Made by a program: the position numbers and the translations under genes. This document shows positions 1 to 7,890 of a stretch of 41,287 nucleotides of DNA, piece after piece. The notes under the pieces were generated by a model that was not told where the DNA came from, did not search any database, and saw only the letters and a program-made list of their open reading frames with translations. Source of the DNA: Myxococcus sp. (GTDB taxonomy: Bacteria; Myxococcota; Myxococcia; Myxococcales; Myxococcaceae); NCBI GenBank assembly GCA_014879945.1, contig JACSRE010000093.1:1-41287 (forward strand). The letters run 5' to 3'. Position 1 is the stretch's first letter. Every line of letters begins with the position of its first letter.

Positions 1-1111
1 GACATTGGTCAAGGGCTCGGCGCTCTCGATGACGCCCGACGGCACCGACGCCTTCGTCTACCAGGACGAGTTCGTCGCCTGGGTGCGCGCCAACGCGGGC
101 ACCACGCCGGTGCTGTTCTCGCTCGACAACGAGCCCGACCTCTGGAGCGACACCCACGCCGAGGTGCACCCGGCTGCGCTCACCTACGTCGAGCTGGTCA
201 CCCGCTCCGTCGACTACGCGAAGGCCGTCAAGCGCGCGTGGCCCGAGGCGCCCGTCACCGGCTTCGTCTCGTACGGGTGGAACGGCTACGTCAACCTGCA
301 GAACGCGCCCGACCGCGCCGGCAAGGGCGAGTTCATCGACTACTTCCTGGCGCAGGTGCGCGCGGCCGAGCAGGCCGAGGGCAAGCGGCTCATCGACTAC
401 CTCGACCTGCACTGGTACCCCGAGGCGCGCGGCGGCAACGTGCGCATCATCGGTCGTGACGTCAGCGCCGCCTCGGTCACCGCCCGCGTGCAGGCGCCGC
501 GCAGCCTGTGGGACTCGAGCTATGTGGAGTCGAGCTGGATCGTGCAGACCCTCAACAACCAGGCCATTCGCCTGCTCCCCCGGCTGCGTGAGAAGATCTC
601 GCGCTTGAACCCGGGCACGAAGCTCGCTTTCACCGAGTGGAACTACGGCGCGGGCGACCACATCAGCGGGGCCGTCGCCACCGCCGACGTGCTGGGCATC
701 TTCGGGCGCGACGCGGTCGAGCTGGCCACGCACTGGAAGCTCAACGGCGCCGAGCCGTTCGCCGACGCCGCCTTCGAGGCCTTCCGCAACTTCGATGGCC
801 AGGGCGGCGCCTTCGGAGACACCTCGCTCGAGGCCACCACCTCGCAGGTGTCGATGGCGTCGGTGTACGCGAGCGTCGACGCCGCCAACCCCGGCCGCGC
901 CGTGCTCGTCGTCATCAACAAGGACACCCAGGCCCGCACCGCGGCCATCACCGTCGCGCACCCCCAGCGCTACCAGGCGATGGTGCCGTTCACGCTCGCG
1001 GGCTCGACCGCGCAGCTCAGCCGCCAGGCCCCGGTGATGGCGACGGCCACCAACGCGTTCCGGTACTCGATGCCGGCCCTCTCGGTGTCGGTGCTGGTGC
1101 TGCAGCCGTGA
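1..1111 (+). CDS. Glycoside hydrolase family 44 (endoglucanase-like), 5' truncated
   Basis: C-terminal part of a GH44 glycanase; the reading frame is open from base 2, so the true start lies before the window. Seen: SLDNEPDLW with the probable acid/base Glu at nt 131-133, and LAFTEWNYGAGDHISG with the probable nucleophile Glu at nt 635-637. These are the two conserved acidic sites of this retaining family, which cleaves beta-1,4-glucans and xyloglucan-type polymers. The last ~100 residues look like the beta-rich domain that follows the barrel in GH44. Its stop overlaps the next start (GTGA). Placement beside a polysaccharide polymerase suggests trimming or release of the exported polymer; that role is inferred. 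A signal peptide cannot be judged because the N-terminus is missing. Confidence 0.85.
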   Translation, partial: TLVKGSALSMTPDGTDAFVYQDEFVAWVRANAGTTPVLFSLDNEPDLWSDTHAEVHPAALTYVELVTRSVDYAKAVKRAWPEAPVTGFVSYGWNGYVNLQNAPDRAGKGEFIDYFLAQVRAAEQAEGKRLIDYLDLHWYPEARGGNVRIIGRDVSAASVTARVQAPRSLWDSSYVESSWIVQTLNNQAIRLLPRLREKISRLNPGTKLAFTEWNYGAGDHISGAVATADVLGIFGRDAVELATHWKLNGAEPFADAAFEAFRNFDGQGGAFGDTSLEATTSQVSMASVYASVDAANPGRAVLVVINKDTQARTAAITVAHPQRYQAMVPFTLAGSTAQLSRQAPVMATATNAFRYSMPALSVSVLVLQP

Positions 1112-1278
1112 GCAAGCTGGTGTTGCTGTCCATCACCCTGGCGCTGGTCGTCATCCCCATCTGGGCGGCGCGGCAGCCTCACCCGCTGAAGGGGCTGCGC
1201 CTGGCCCTGCTCGGGCTGTTCACCTTTCACCTCGTCTACGCGTTCCTCTTGCGCGTGGTGGTTCCCCGGCTGGGCTGA
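1108..1278 (+). CDS. Small two-helix membrane protein (56 aa), unknown function
   Basis: A 56-codon ORF starting GTG in the GTGA overlap with the GH44 stop. It begins MSKLVLLSITLALVV and contains two hydrophobic stretches (about residues 3-20 and 31-51) separated by a short basic and proline-containing loop (ARQPHPLKG), so it should be a two-helix inner-membrane hairpin. I recognise no family. Tight coupling to the glycanase and an 8-nt gap to the following Wzz-Wzy gene suggest one transcript and a possible accessory role in polymer assembly. The start is supported by the overlap and by the lack of another in-frame start that leaves the hydrophobic segment intact. Confidence 0.6.
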   Translation: MSKLVLLSITLALVVIPIWAARQPHPLKGLRLALLGLFTFHLVYAFLLRVVVPRLG

Positions 1279-1286
1279 GACCCTCT

Positions 1287-3806
1287 TTGCGTTCTGCACT
1301 CCAGGCCTTGCGCGTGAGTCTGTCGAGGCACCGGGTGGCCGGGGTGGCGGCCGTGCTGGCGTGCGCGTTCGCGGCGGCGGGGCTGGCGGCGCTGCTGCCG
1401 CCCGTGTGGCGTGTGCAGGCCGAGGTGCTGGTGGCCGAGGGCTCCACCACCTATCGCCTCACCTCGCCCTTCGACGCGGTGCCGCCGCTCGACCGCGGCC
1501 TCGCGCAGCTGCCCGAGCAGCTCACCTCGCGCGCGCACCTGGTGGCGATGGTGAAGCGCACCAACCTGCTCGACCGCTGGGGGCCCTCGCGCCCCTGGCC
1601 GATGCAGCTGAAGGACCAGCTGTTGGAGAAGGTGCGCGGGCCGGTGTCAGACGAAGACAAGCTCGACGCGCTGGTGGCGATGCTGGACGACAAGCTCGCG
1701 GTCTGGGTGGAGAACGACCGGGTCTTCATCGCCTGCGCCTGGCCCCAGCGGGACATCGCGGTGGCGGTGGTCGACGGCACCGTGCGGGCGCTCCAGGGCC
1801 TGCGGCAGGAGCGGGAGATCAAGGCGCTCGAGTCGTCAGCGAGCGCGCTCGACGCGCAGCGGGAAGGCGTCGAGGCCGAGATGCTGCAGCGCCTCGAGGC
1901 CATCGAGGCCGAGCAGCGCGCCGCGCGCGCCGAGCACCGGTGGCCCTCGTACGCGGGCGCGCGGGAGCAGCTGTTGCGAGACAGCACCCGGCGCGCCGAG
2001 CTGTGGCTGCAGGCCTCGAACGTGCACCTGCGCGCCGAGGCGATGGCGCGCTCCAGCAGCCACCGCTACCTCGTCACCCGCCCTGCGCTGCCGCCGCGGC
2101 TGCCCGAGGGCGCGACCCGGGCCGGCTGGGCGCTGGCGTTCGTGCTCACCGCCGCGCTGGTGTTCTTCGCCTCGGCGGTGCTGGCCGCGTACCGCAGCGG
2201 CCGCGTCGTCTCGGGGGAGCAGCTGAGCGAGGCGCTGGGGCTGCCCGTCGTCGGCCGGCTGCAGCTGGGCTGGTCGGGCGTGATGGTGTCGGAGGGGTGG
2301 AGCACGCTCTGGCCGGGGCTGGCGCTGGGTCTCGTGTCGGGGCTCGCGCTGGCGGCGGGGAAGGGCGCGCTCGCGTGGGGCCTGGCCCCGACGGGGCTGT
2401 TGGTGGGCGCCGTCGCGCTCTGGAGGCTGCCGCTGAAGTGGCCGCTGCTGGGGCTGCTGCTGTTGGCCGTCACCGTCGACGACCCCACCGACCGGCCGTA
2501 CTTCAACCTGTGGCGCTCGCCGCTGTGGCCGGTGGGGCGGCTCTTCTTCACCAACGTCGCCTGGTTCACCGGCTTCGAGCTGGCGGTGATGGGGCTGGCG
2601 GCGCTGACGGTGATGCGGCGGGTGCTGGGGCTGTCGGCGCGGGCCGAGGCGCCCGGCATGCCAGGCCCCAGGCCGCTGCGCTCGGCCCTCTTGCTCTCGT
2701 TCCTCACCGTCTGCTGGCTCATCGCCTGGGGCCTGCTGCGCGGCGGCGTCTTCCGTGAGGCGCTGTGGCAGTTTCGCGCGCTGCTCTTCATGCCGGTGGT
2801 GGCGATGCTGGCGCTGGTGGCCTTCGACTTCCCGAAGGACCTGCGCCTGGTGGGCCGGGTGCTCGTCTTCGGCAGCGTGGTGAAGGCGCTGCTCGGCACG
2901 TTCTTCATCTATTTCGTCGCGTTGCCGATGGGCGAGTACCCGCCGCACACCACCGGCCACAACGACACCATGGTGTTCGTCGTCGGGGTGGTGCTGGCGC
3001 TGGTGCGCGTGTGGGAGTGGCCCTCGTGGAGGAACCTCTTCGAGGCGGCGGCGTGGCTGCCGTTCCTGGCGATGGCGCTGCGGCTCAACGACCGGCGCAT
3101 CGCCTACGTCGACATCGTGATGGTGCTCGGCTTCATCTACCTGATGAGCCCCATGCACCGGACCAAGCGCTTCCTCACCCAGGTGATGGTGGCGATGATT
3201 CCGGTGCTCGTCGTCTACGTGGCCGTGGGGTGGAACGCGCGGGGCGGGGTGTTCAAGCCGGTGGCCAAGCTGCGCTCCATCGTCGCGCCGGCCGCCGACA
3301 CCGAAGAAGAGAGCTCCAACGTCGAGCGCGACATCGAGAACTTCAACCTCCTCAAGTCCTGGGAGCGCGACCCGGTGCTGGGCCAGGGCTTCGGCCACGC
3401 CTTCACCGAGTTCCTGCCGTCGAACGACTTCGCCCAGTCGGCCTTCGGGCACGTCGGCCACAACTCGGTGCTGTGGCTGTTGTGGATAGGGGGCATCGCC
3501 GGGTTCTTCGGCGTCTGGCTCTACCTCGGCGTCGCCAGCTTCTTCTTCGCCCGGGCGCTGCGGGTGACCGGCGAGGTGACCGAGCGGGTCGGCCTGCTGG
3601 TGGCCATGGGCGTCGTCATCACCTACCTGCTGCAGTCGTTCGGCGACATGGGCACCCAGTCGATGCAGTTCGTCTTCTTCGTGTCGGTCGCGATGGCCGT
3701 CATCGGCCGCGCCGCCACCCGACACGGCGTGTGGCGCGCGCCGCTCACGTCGAGCGCCGCCGCCCAGGCCCCACCGTCGGCGCTGGGCCACCGCCTGGTT
3801 GCCTGA
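1287..3806 (+). CDS. Fused chain-length (Wzz/PCP) and O-antigen polymerase/ligase (Wzy) protein
   Basis: An 839-aa inner-membrane protein. Residues ~16-39 form the first membrane helix, 40-270 a periplasmic region with a likely coiled coil (~175-260), then the proline-rich TRPALPPRLPEG typical of polysaccharide co-polymerases before a second helix (~280-301) and the tail GLPVVGRL. From ~340 on there are about ten more helices with the Wzy/WaaL signature: GQGFGHAF near residue 698 and GHVGHNSVLWLLWIGG near 721-736. Residues ~88-190 align by eye with the EpsV-like protein at 9511 (KRTNLLDRW versus KQTNLLKSW; GPVSDEDKLDALV versus GPITEEDRIDAMV). It probably polymerises lipid-linked repeat units in the periplasm with built-in length control. 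The start is TTG 1287 or, equally possible, GTG 1314. Confidence 0.82.
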   Translation: MRSALQALRVSLSRHRVAGVAAVLACAFAAAGLAALLPPVWRVQAEVLVAEGSTTYRLTSPFDAVPPLDRGLAQLPEQLTSRAHLVAMVKRTNLLDRWGPSRPWPMQLKDQLLEKVRGPVSDEDKLDALVAMLDDKLAVWVENDRVFIACAWPQRDIAVAVVDGTVRALQGLRQEREIKALESSASALDAQREGVEAEMLQRLEAIEAEQRAARAEHRWPSYAGAREQLLRDSTRRAELWLQASNVHLRAEAMARSSSHRYLVTRPALPPRLPEGATRAGWALAFVLTAALVFFASAVLAAYRSGRVVSGEQLSEALGLPVVGRLQLGWSGVMVSEGWSTLWPGLALGLVSGLALAAGKGALAWGLAPTGLLVGAVALWRLPLKWPLLGLLLLAVTVDDPTDRPYFNLWRSPLWPVGRLFFTNVAWFTGFELAVMGLAALTVMRRVLGLSARAEAPGMPGPRPLRSALLLSFLTVCWLIAWGLLRGGVFREALWQFRALLFMPVVAMLALVAFDFPKDLRLVGRVLVFGSVVKALLGTFFIYFVALPMGEYPPHTTGHNDTMVFVVGVVLALVRVWEWPSWRNLFEAAAWLPFLAMALRLNDRRIAYVDIVMVLGFIYLMSPMHRTKRFLTQVMVAMIPVLVVYVAVGWNARGGVFKPVAKLRSIVAPAADTEEESSNVERDIENFNLLKSWERDPVLGQGFGHAFTEFLPSNDFAQSAFGHVGHNSVLWLLWIGGIAGFFGVWLYLGVASFFFARALRVTGEVTERVGLLVAMGVVITYLLQSFGDMGTQSMQFVFFVSVAMAVIGRAATRHGVWRAPLTSSAAAQAPPSALGHRLVA

Positions 3807-3991
3807 TGGGTCTGAGGAGCCGGGCTGCTGATGGCCTCGCAGCCTGCGCCCGCCGCCGGCCTGGTCACCGGTCGACGCGCGTCTGCGGCGGCCACCACGC
3901 GGGCGGCCCTCGAGGCCCCCCGGGGGGAGCGCTCCATCGAGCCAACCTCGCGCTCCGGTCAAAATGAGGGGTTGAGCGGGTGGATGTCGAG

Positions 3992-4015
3992 AAACCACTG
4001 TCTTCTCAGTGGTTT
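3992..4015. repeat. Perfect 9-bp inverted repeat upstream of the sigma-54-like site
   Basis: AAACCACTG (3992-4000), six-base spacer TCTTCT, then CAGTGGTTT (4007-4015), a perfect dyad. It ends six bases before the sigma-54-like element. It could be a protein-binding operator or the terminator of the upstream gene, but no T-run follows and it lies ~190 nt after the Wzz-Wzy stop. An operator is my preferred reading. Confidence 0.6.
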
Positions 4016-4021
4016 AGGTCG

Positions 4022-4037
4022 TGGCATGTCGGTCGCT
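4022..4037 (+). promoter_or_regulatory. Sigma-54-type (-24/-12) promoter candidate for the EPS operon
   Basis: The sequence TGGCATGTCGGTCGCT has GG and GC separated by exactly ten bases and differs from the consensus TGGCACGNNNNTTGCW at two defined positions. The predicted start is ~12 bases past the GC, near 4048. In M. xanthus an NtrC-like sigma-54 activator (EpsI/Nla24) is required for EPS production, which makes this class plausible. Found by eye; not scored against the whole window. Confidence 0.5.
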
Positions 4038-4090
4038 CCCGGTTCGGGTAGTGCGGAGGCCGACATTATGGTATGGTTGGAATAATTCAG

Positions 4091-4110
4091 CGGCGGGGGA
4101 ACCCTAGCCG
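4091..4110 (+). other. Small GC hairpin in the epsZ leader
   Basis: CGGC...GCCG arms enclose a GGG/CCC pair with a short GAA-type loop. It lies in the predicted 5' leader ~45 nt after the inferred transcription start. It is probably an RNA stem, but with one bulge and no U-run it is not a standard terminator. Confidence 0.3.
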
Positions 4111-4221
4111 TGAAGAAGAGTCGTCTGTTTTCATGGTGTTTTGCGCGTATGGAACATCTGGTTTGGCTGGAGTTTTCCAGTCGGCGTCCCGTTCTGAACG
4201 CACACTGACGCACATCTCTGA

Positions 4222-4250
4222 GTTTCGAAGTGGTTGAATTTCATCGAAAC
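4222..4250. repeat. 7-bp dyad in the epsZ leader
   Basis: GTTTCGA (4222-4228) and its exact reverse complement TCGAAAC (4244-4250) are separated by 15 bases. The spacing gives a centre-to-centre distance near two helical turns, which could suit a dimeric regulator; an RNA stem in the leader is the alternative. It lies about 100 nt before the epsZ-like start. Confidence 0.4.
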
Positions 4251-4351
4251 AACTGGCGCGGGTTGCTTGCTGCGCCGCGTTATGGGAGACCTATCGAGGA
4301 GCAGTAACGGATCAGCCGCAACTTTCACCGGTGTTTGGGGGAGAAACACAC

Positions 4352-5737
4352 ATGCACTCACTTTTCGGGCGAATTGCAGCAGGACCGGTCGCGCGGGTGA
4401 GCTTCCTGCTCGACCTGCTGTTGGTGCTGATCGCGCTGGGTGGGGCGTCGTGGGTCAGCTCACGCACGCTGGAGCCGATGACGCTCAGCCTGGTGCTCCC
4501 GGCACTCTTGACCTGGCTCATCATCGCGATGGCCCTGCGGCACTACGACCCCTGGGCCTCGGAGCGCGGCGCCTTCGACGACGCGGCGATGACGTCGGTG
4601 CTGGTGCTGGCGGTGACGACGGTGCTGGCGGTCAGCAGCCTGGTCTTCGGCGTCAAGGGCCTGCCCAACGTCGGCGTGTTCCTCCTCATCCTCTGGCCGC
4701 TCGCGGTCGGCATGCGCTTCTCGGTGTTCCGCACCTTCTCGGCGCAGTCGGGCCCCATCGACGACGTGCTCATCGTGGGCGTCGGGGCGCTCGGCCGGGC
4801 CACGGCCGACGACATTCACGGCAAGGGGCGCATGCGCGTCGCGGGCTTCGTTCGCTTCAGCGGCGAGACGACCCCCGCGCAGCTCAAGGGCAAGGTCGTC
4901 GGCACCACGGACGACCTCGACGGCGTGCTGCGGACGCTCCCGGTCGCCGAGGTGTACTTCGCCAACACCGGCCTGGCGAACGCGCCCGAGATGCAGAAGG
5001 CCATCAAGACGTGTGAGTCGTTCGGCGTGCCGTTCGCGCTGCCCGCCTCGATGTTCCGGCTCGACCGCGCCAGCCCCATGGGCAGCCACGGCGTCAAAGA
5101 CGGCTACCTGCACTACCAGACGGTGGCCTCGCGCCCCGTGGCGATGGCCTTCAAGCGCGCCTTCGACATCGTCTCGTCGGGCGTGGCGCTGTGGGTGCTC
5201 GCGCCGCTGCTGCTGGTGGTGGCGGTGCTCATCAAGGCGACCTCGCGCGGCCCGCTGCTGTTCCGCCAGGTGCGCGTGGGCCTGCACGGCCGCCCGTTTC
5301 GCATGCTGAAGTTCCGCACCATGGTCGAGAACGCCGAGGCCCTCAAAGCCGGCCTGTCGGCGAAGAACGAGATGGACGGCCCGGTCTTCAAGATGAAGAG
5401 CGACCCGCGCATCACCCGCGTGGGCAAGTTCCTGCGGAAGTTCTCGATCGACGAGCTGCCGCAGCTCATCAACGTGCTCCGCGGCGACATGAGCGTCGTG
5501 GGCCCGCGCCCGCCGGTGCCTCAAGAGGTCGCGAAGTACCAGACCTGGCAGCGCCGCAGGCTCTCGGTGCGCCCCGGGCTGACGTGCATCTGGCAGGTCA
5601 GCGGCCGCAACGAGATCTCCTTCGAGCAGTGGATGTACATGGACCTCCAGTACATCGACACCTGGAGCTTCACGAAGGACATCGGCCTCATCCTCAAGAC
5701 GTTCCCCGTGGTGTTCACCGGCCGCGGCGCGAGCTGA
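4352..5737 (+). CDS. epsZ: Polyprenyl-phosphate hexose-1-phosphate transferase (EPS priming enzyme)
   Basis: A 461-aa membrane enzyme that moves a sugar-1-phosphate from a UDP-sugar to undecaprenyl phosphate, the first step of EPS repeat-unit synthesis. Four N-terminal helices (to ~residue 125) are followed by a Rossmann-like CoA_binding_3 region starting DDVLIVGVGALGRAT, one more helix (ALWVLAPLLLVVAVLI), then the bacterial sugar transferase domain with LLFRQVRVG, MLKFRTM, SIDELPQLINVLRGDMSVVG and RPGLTCIWQVSGRN. I chose ATG 4352 because GGGGGAG at 4337-4343 sits eight bases upstream; an in-frame GTG at 4331 would put that site inside the gene. It begins the block matching the M. xanthus order epsZ-wzx-epsY-epsX-epsW-epsV-epsU. 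Confidence 0.9.
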   Translation: MHSLFGRIAAGPVARVSFLLDLLLVLIALGGASWVSSRTLEPMTLSLVLPALLTWLIIAMALRHYDPWASERGAFDDAAMTSVLVLAVTTVLAVSSLVFGVKGLPNVGVFLLILWPLAVGMRFSVFRTFSAQSGPIDDVLIVGVGALGRATADDIHGKGRMRVAGFVRFSGETTPAQLKGKVVGTTDDLDGVLRTLPVAEVYFANTGLANAPEMQKAIKTCESFGVPFALPASMFRLDRASPMGSHGVKDGYLHYQTVASRPVAMAFKRAFDIVSSGVALWVLAPLLLVVAVLIKATSRGPLLFRQVRVGLHGRPFRMLKFRTMVENAEALKAGLSAKNEMDGPVFKMKSDPRITRVGKFLRKFSIDELPQLINVLRGDMSVVGPRPPVPQEVAKYQTWQRRRLSVRPGLTCIWQVSGRNEISFEQWMYMDLQYIDTWSFTKDIGLILKTFPVVFTGRGAS

Positions 5738-5752
5738 CGCGACTCTTGCTGC

Positions 5753-7282
5753 GTGGCCGACCTCGCTGCCCAGAAGCCCGACGAAGGCGAGACCCGGCTG
5801 GCCGCGCTGAACGCGGCCAAGCTGTTCGGCTCGTTGATGGTGACGTGGGGCATCGCGCTGGGCGTGCGGCTGATGCTGCCGCGCTACCTGGGGCCGCAGG
5901 CCTTCGGCGTCTTGAACTTCGCCGACGCCTTCGTCTCGACCGTCTTCGTCCTCACCAGCTTCGGCCTCGACATCTACATCCGCAAAGAGGTGTCGGTTCG
6001 GTACGCCCACGCCTCGGAGTTCTTCGGCGGGGTGACGGCGCTGCGTGTGGGGCTGTCGCTGGCGCTCTTCGCGGGCATGCAGGGCTTCCTGGTGCTGACC
6101 GACCGGCCGCCCGAGACGTGGGCCATCGTGCATGTCTTCGGCGCGGCGGCGCTCTTCACCACCATCGGCCAGAGCCTGGCGGCGCTGCTGCACGCGCGCG
6201 GCACGGTGAACGAGCTGTCGGTGCTCAACATCGTCTCGAAGCTGGTGTGGGGCGCCGGCACGGTGGCCGCGGTGCTGCTCGACCAGCCGCTGTGGGTGGT
6301 GGGCCTGCCGCTGGCGGTGAGCGAGCTCTTGAAGCTGGTGGTGAACGCCCGCCTCGCCTCGAGGTACCTGCAGCTGCGCTGGGTGGTCGACCTCAAGGCC
6401 ACGAAGCTGGCGCTGCTCGGCTCCCTCCCGATGTTCGTCAACCTGGCCGCGCACACCATCTACAACAAGCTCGACGTCAGCATCCTCGCGGTGGTGGCCG
6501 GTGACGAAGAGGTGGCCTGGTACGGCGCGGCCAGCCTGCTCGCCGGCCTGGCGTTGATGGTGACGCCGATGATCGGCTGGGTGTTGATGCCGCTGTTCGC
6601 GCGGGCGCGGGCGCGCTCCGACGACGAGTACACGCTGGTGATGCGCCGCTCGCTCGAGCTGGTGCTGGCCATCGCCTTCCCCACCTCGCTCTTCATGGCG
6701 CTGGGCGCGAACGAGTGGGTGACGCTGCTGTACGGCGCCGCCTACGCGCCGGCGGCCACCTCGCTGAAGGTGCTCTCGAGCATCTTCGTGCTCACCTACG
6801 TCGCCATCCTCTCGGCGAACGTGCTCATCCTCACCGGGCGGGCGTGGGCGCAGGCCGTCATCTCCATCGGCGGGCTGGTGGCCAACCCGCTGCTCAACTG
6901 GCTCTTCATCCCCGCCTCGGTGAAGTGGTTCGGCCTGGGTGGCGCGGGCATCGGCGCGGCCATCTCGCAGCTGGGCACCGAGGTGGTGGTGACGGTGGCG
7001 ATGACGGCGCTGGTGGGGCGCCGCGCGTTCGACCGCCGCTCGGTCAGCGTCATCGCGCGCACCGTGGCGGCCTGCGCGCTGGTGGCGGCGCTCGACTGGT
7101 GGCTGCTCGAGCGCGCGCACCCCGCGCTGCGGTTGGCCCTCGACGCCGTGCTGTACGTCGCGCTGGTGGTGGGCTCGGGCGCGCTGAAGGTGCGCGAGCT
7201 GGTGGCCTTCGTGCGCACCGCGCGCAGCACGCCCCCGCTCCAGCCCGCGGCCCCGTTGAACGCCACTCCAGTCGTGCCATGA
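5753..7282 (+). CDS. wzx: Wzx-type polysaccharide repeat-unit flippase
   Basis: A 509-aa integral membrane protein of the MATE/MOP (polysaccharide_synt) superfamily, with about 12-14 hydrophobic helices. The N-terminal part has the usual Wzx feel: LNAAKLFGSLMVTWGIALGV, then PRYLGPQAFGVLNFADAFVS. It would flip undecaprenyl-linked repeat units made on the cytoplasmic face to the periplasm for polymerisation. GTG start 15 nt after the epsZ-like stop; its own stop overlaps the OPX gene start (ATGA), which implies translational coupling of flippase and export protein. The C-terminal ~20 residues are polar and proline-rich. Confidence 0.9.
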   Translation: MADLAAQKPDEGETRLAALNAAKLFGSLMVTWGIALGVRLMLPRYLGPQAFGVLNFADAFVSTVFVLTSFGLDIYIRKEVSVRYAHASEFFGGVTALRVGLSLALFAGMQGFLVLTDRPPETWAIVHVFGAAALFTTIGQSLAALLHARGTVNELSVLNIVSKLVWGAGTVAAVLLDQPLWVVGLPLAVSELLKLVVNARLASRYLQLRWVVDLKATKLALLGSLPMFVNLAAHTIYNKLDVSILAVVAGDEEVAWYGAASLLAGLALMVTPMIGWVLMPLFARARARSDDEYTLVMRRSLELVLAIAFPTSLFMALGANEWVTLLYGAAYAPAATSLKVLSSIFVLTYVAILSANVLILTGRAWAQAVISIGGLVANPLLNWLFIPASVKWFGLGGAGIGAAISQLGTEVVVTVAMTALVGRRAFDRRSVSVIARTVAACALVAALDWWLLERAHPALRLALDAVLYVALVVGSGALKVRELVAFVRTARSTPPLQPAAPLNATPVVP

Positions 7283-7890
7283 ACCAGACCGCCATGACGC
7301 CCTCTCTGCGACTGCTGCTCGTGTTGGTGCCCGCGCTGGCCGGGTGCTGGGCGCCCAAAGGCGTCTTCATTCCCGTCGAGGCCTACGGCGCGCACGTGCC
7401 GGGCGAGTACGTCATCGGGCCCGGCGACACGCTGCAGGTGCGCGTGTTCCAGCAAGAGGCCATGTCGGCGCGCGTGCGCGTGCGCGGCGACGGCAAGGTG
7501 TCGCTGCCGCTGGTGAACGACTGGGTGGTGGCCGGCAAGATGCCCACCCAGGTCGCCGCCGAGCTGCAGGTGCGCCTGAAGGAGTTCATCAACACGCCCG
7601 TCGTCACCGTCTCGCTCGAAGAGATGCGGCCGTTGACGGTGTCGGTGGTGGGCGAGGTGGTGCGCGCCGGGGTGGTGACGCTCGAGCCTGGCGCCGGGGT
7701 GCTGCACGCCATCGCCGCCGCGGGCGGCCTGACCGACTTCGCGCACAAAGACGGCCTCTTCGTGCTGCGCAAGCCCGGGCCCGTCGACAAGCCGGTGCGC
7801 ATTCGCTTCACCTGGGAGGCCCTGACGTCGGGCGACCAGGCGTCGGTGAAGTTCCTGCTCCAACCCCAGGACGTCGTCGTCGCCGAATGA
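7279..7890 (+). CDS. epsY: Short outer-membrane polysaccharide export (OPX/Wza-like) lipoprotein
   Basis: A 203-aa lipoprotein with signal peptide and lipobox ALAGC (Cys ~26). It has the Poly_export domain (GEYVIGPGDTLQVRVFQQE to about residue 115) and one SLBB-type domain (TVSVVGEVVRAGVVTLEPGA to ~165). It is much shorter than E. coli Wza (~380 aa) and lacks the C-terminal helix that forms Wza's outer-membrane pore. Short OPX proteins of this kind are reported to work with a separate beta-barrel porin, and such a barrel is encoded directly downstream (overlap ATGA). Role: periplasmic or outer-membrane part of the EPS export channel. Confidence 0.9.
   Translation: MNQTAMTPSLRLLLVLVPALAGCWAPKGVFIPVEAYGAHVPGEYVIGPGDTLQVRVFQQEAMSARVRVRGDGKVSLPLVNDWVVAGKMPTQVAAELQVRLKEFINTPVVTVSLEEMRPLTVSVVGEVVRAGVVTLEPGAGVLHAIAAAGGLTDFAHKDGLFVLRKPGPVDKPVRIRFTWEALTSGDQASVKFLLQPQDVVVAE

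Larger units (their letters stand above)
3807..4351 (+). promoter_or_regulatory. Long AT-richer intergenic control region before epsZ
   Basis: A 545-nt gap without a convincing gene. The first ~150 nt are GC-rich with short palindromes (CCCCCCGGGGGG at 3916-3927, GGAGCGCTCC at 3926-3935). From about 3950 the composition drops clearly in GC. This part holds a 9-bp inverted repeat (3992-4015), a sigma-54-like element (4022-4037), a small GC hairpin (4091-4110) and a 7-bp dyad (4222-4250). If transcription starts near 4048 the epsZ-like mRNA has a leader of roughly 300 nt. No known riboswitch consensus, including the cyclic-di-GMP GEMM class, was recognised. Confidence 0.6.

Noticed and set aside
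3916-3927. CCCCCCGGGGGG palindrome as a terminator
   Set aside because: It has no loop or T-run and could not form a normal hairpin; likely compositional.
1836-3998. 720-codon open frame on the minus strand across the Wzz-Wzy gene
   Set aside because: Composition is extremely Arg/Gln/His-rich, no family likeness, fully antisense to a clear membrane protein; a by-product of high GC.
3831-4085. 84-codon plus-strand frame in the epsZ control region
   Set aside because: No ribosome site or family likeness, and it runs through the dyad and sigma-54-like element.
4331-4351. GTG 4331 as the start of the epsZ-like gene
   Set aside because: It would bury the GGGGGAG ribosome site, which is well placed for ATG 4352.
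4460-7120. 886-codon open frame on the minus strand across epsZ and wzx
   Set aside because: Low-complexity Arg/His/Gln translation antisense to two well-supported genes.
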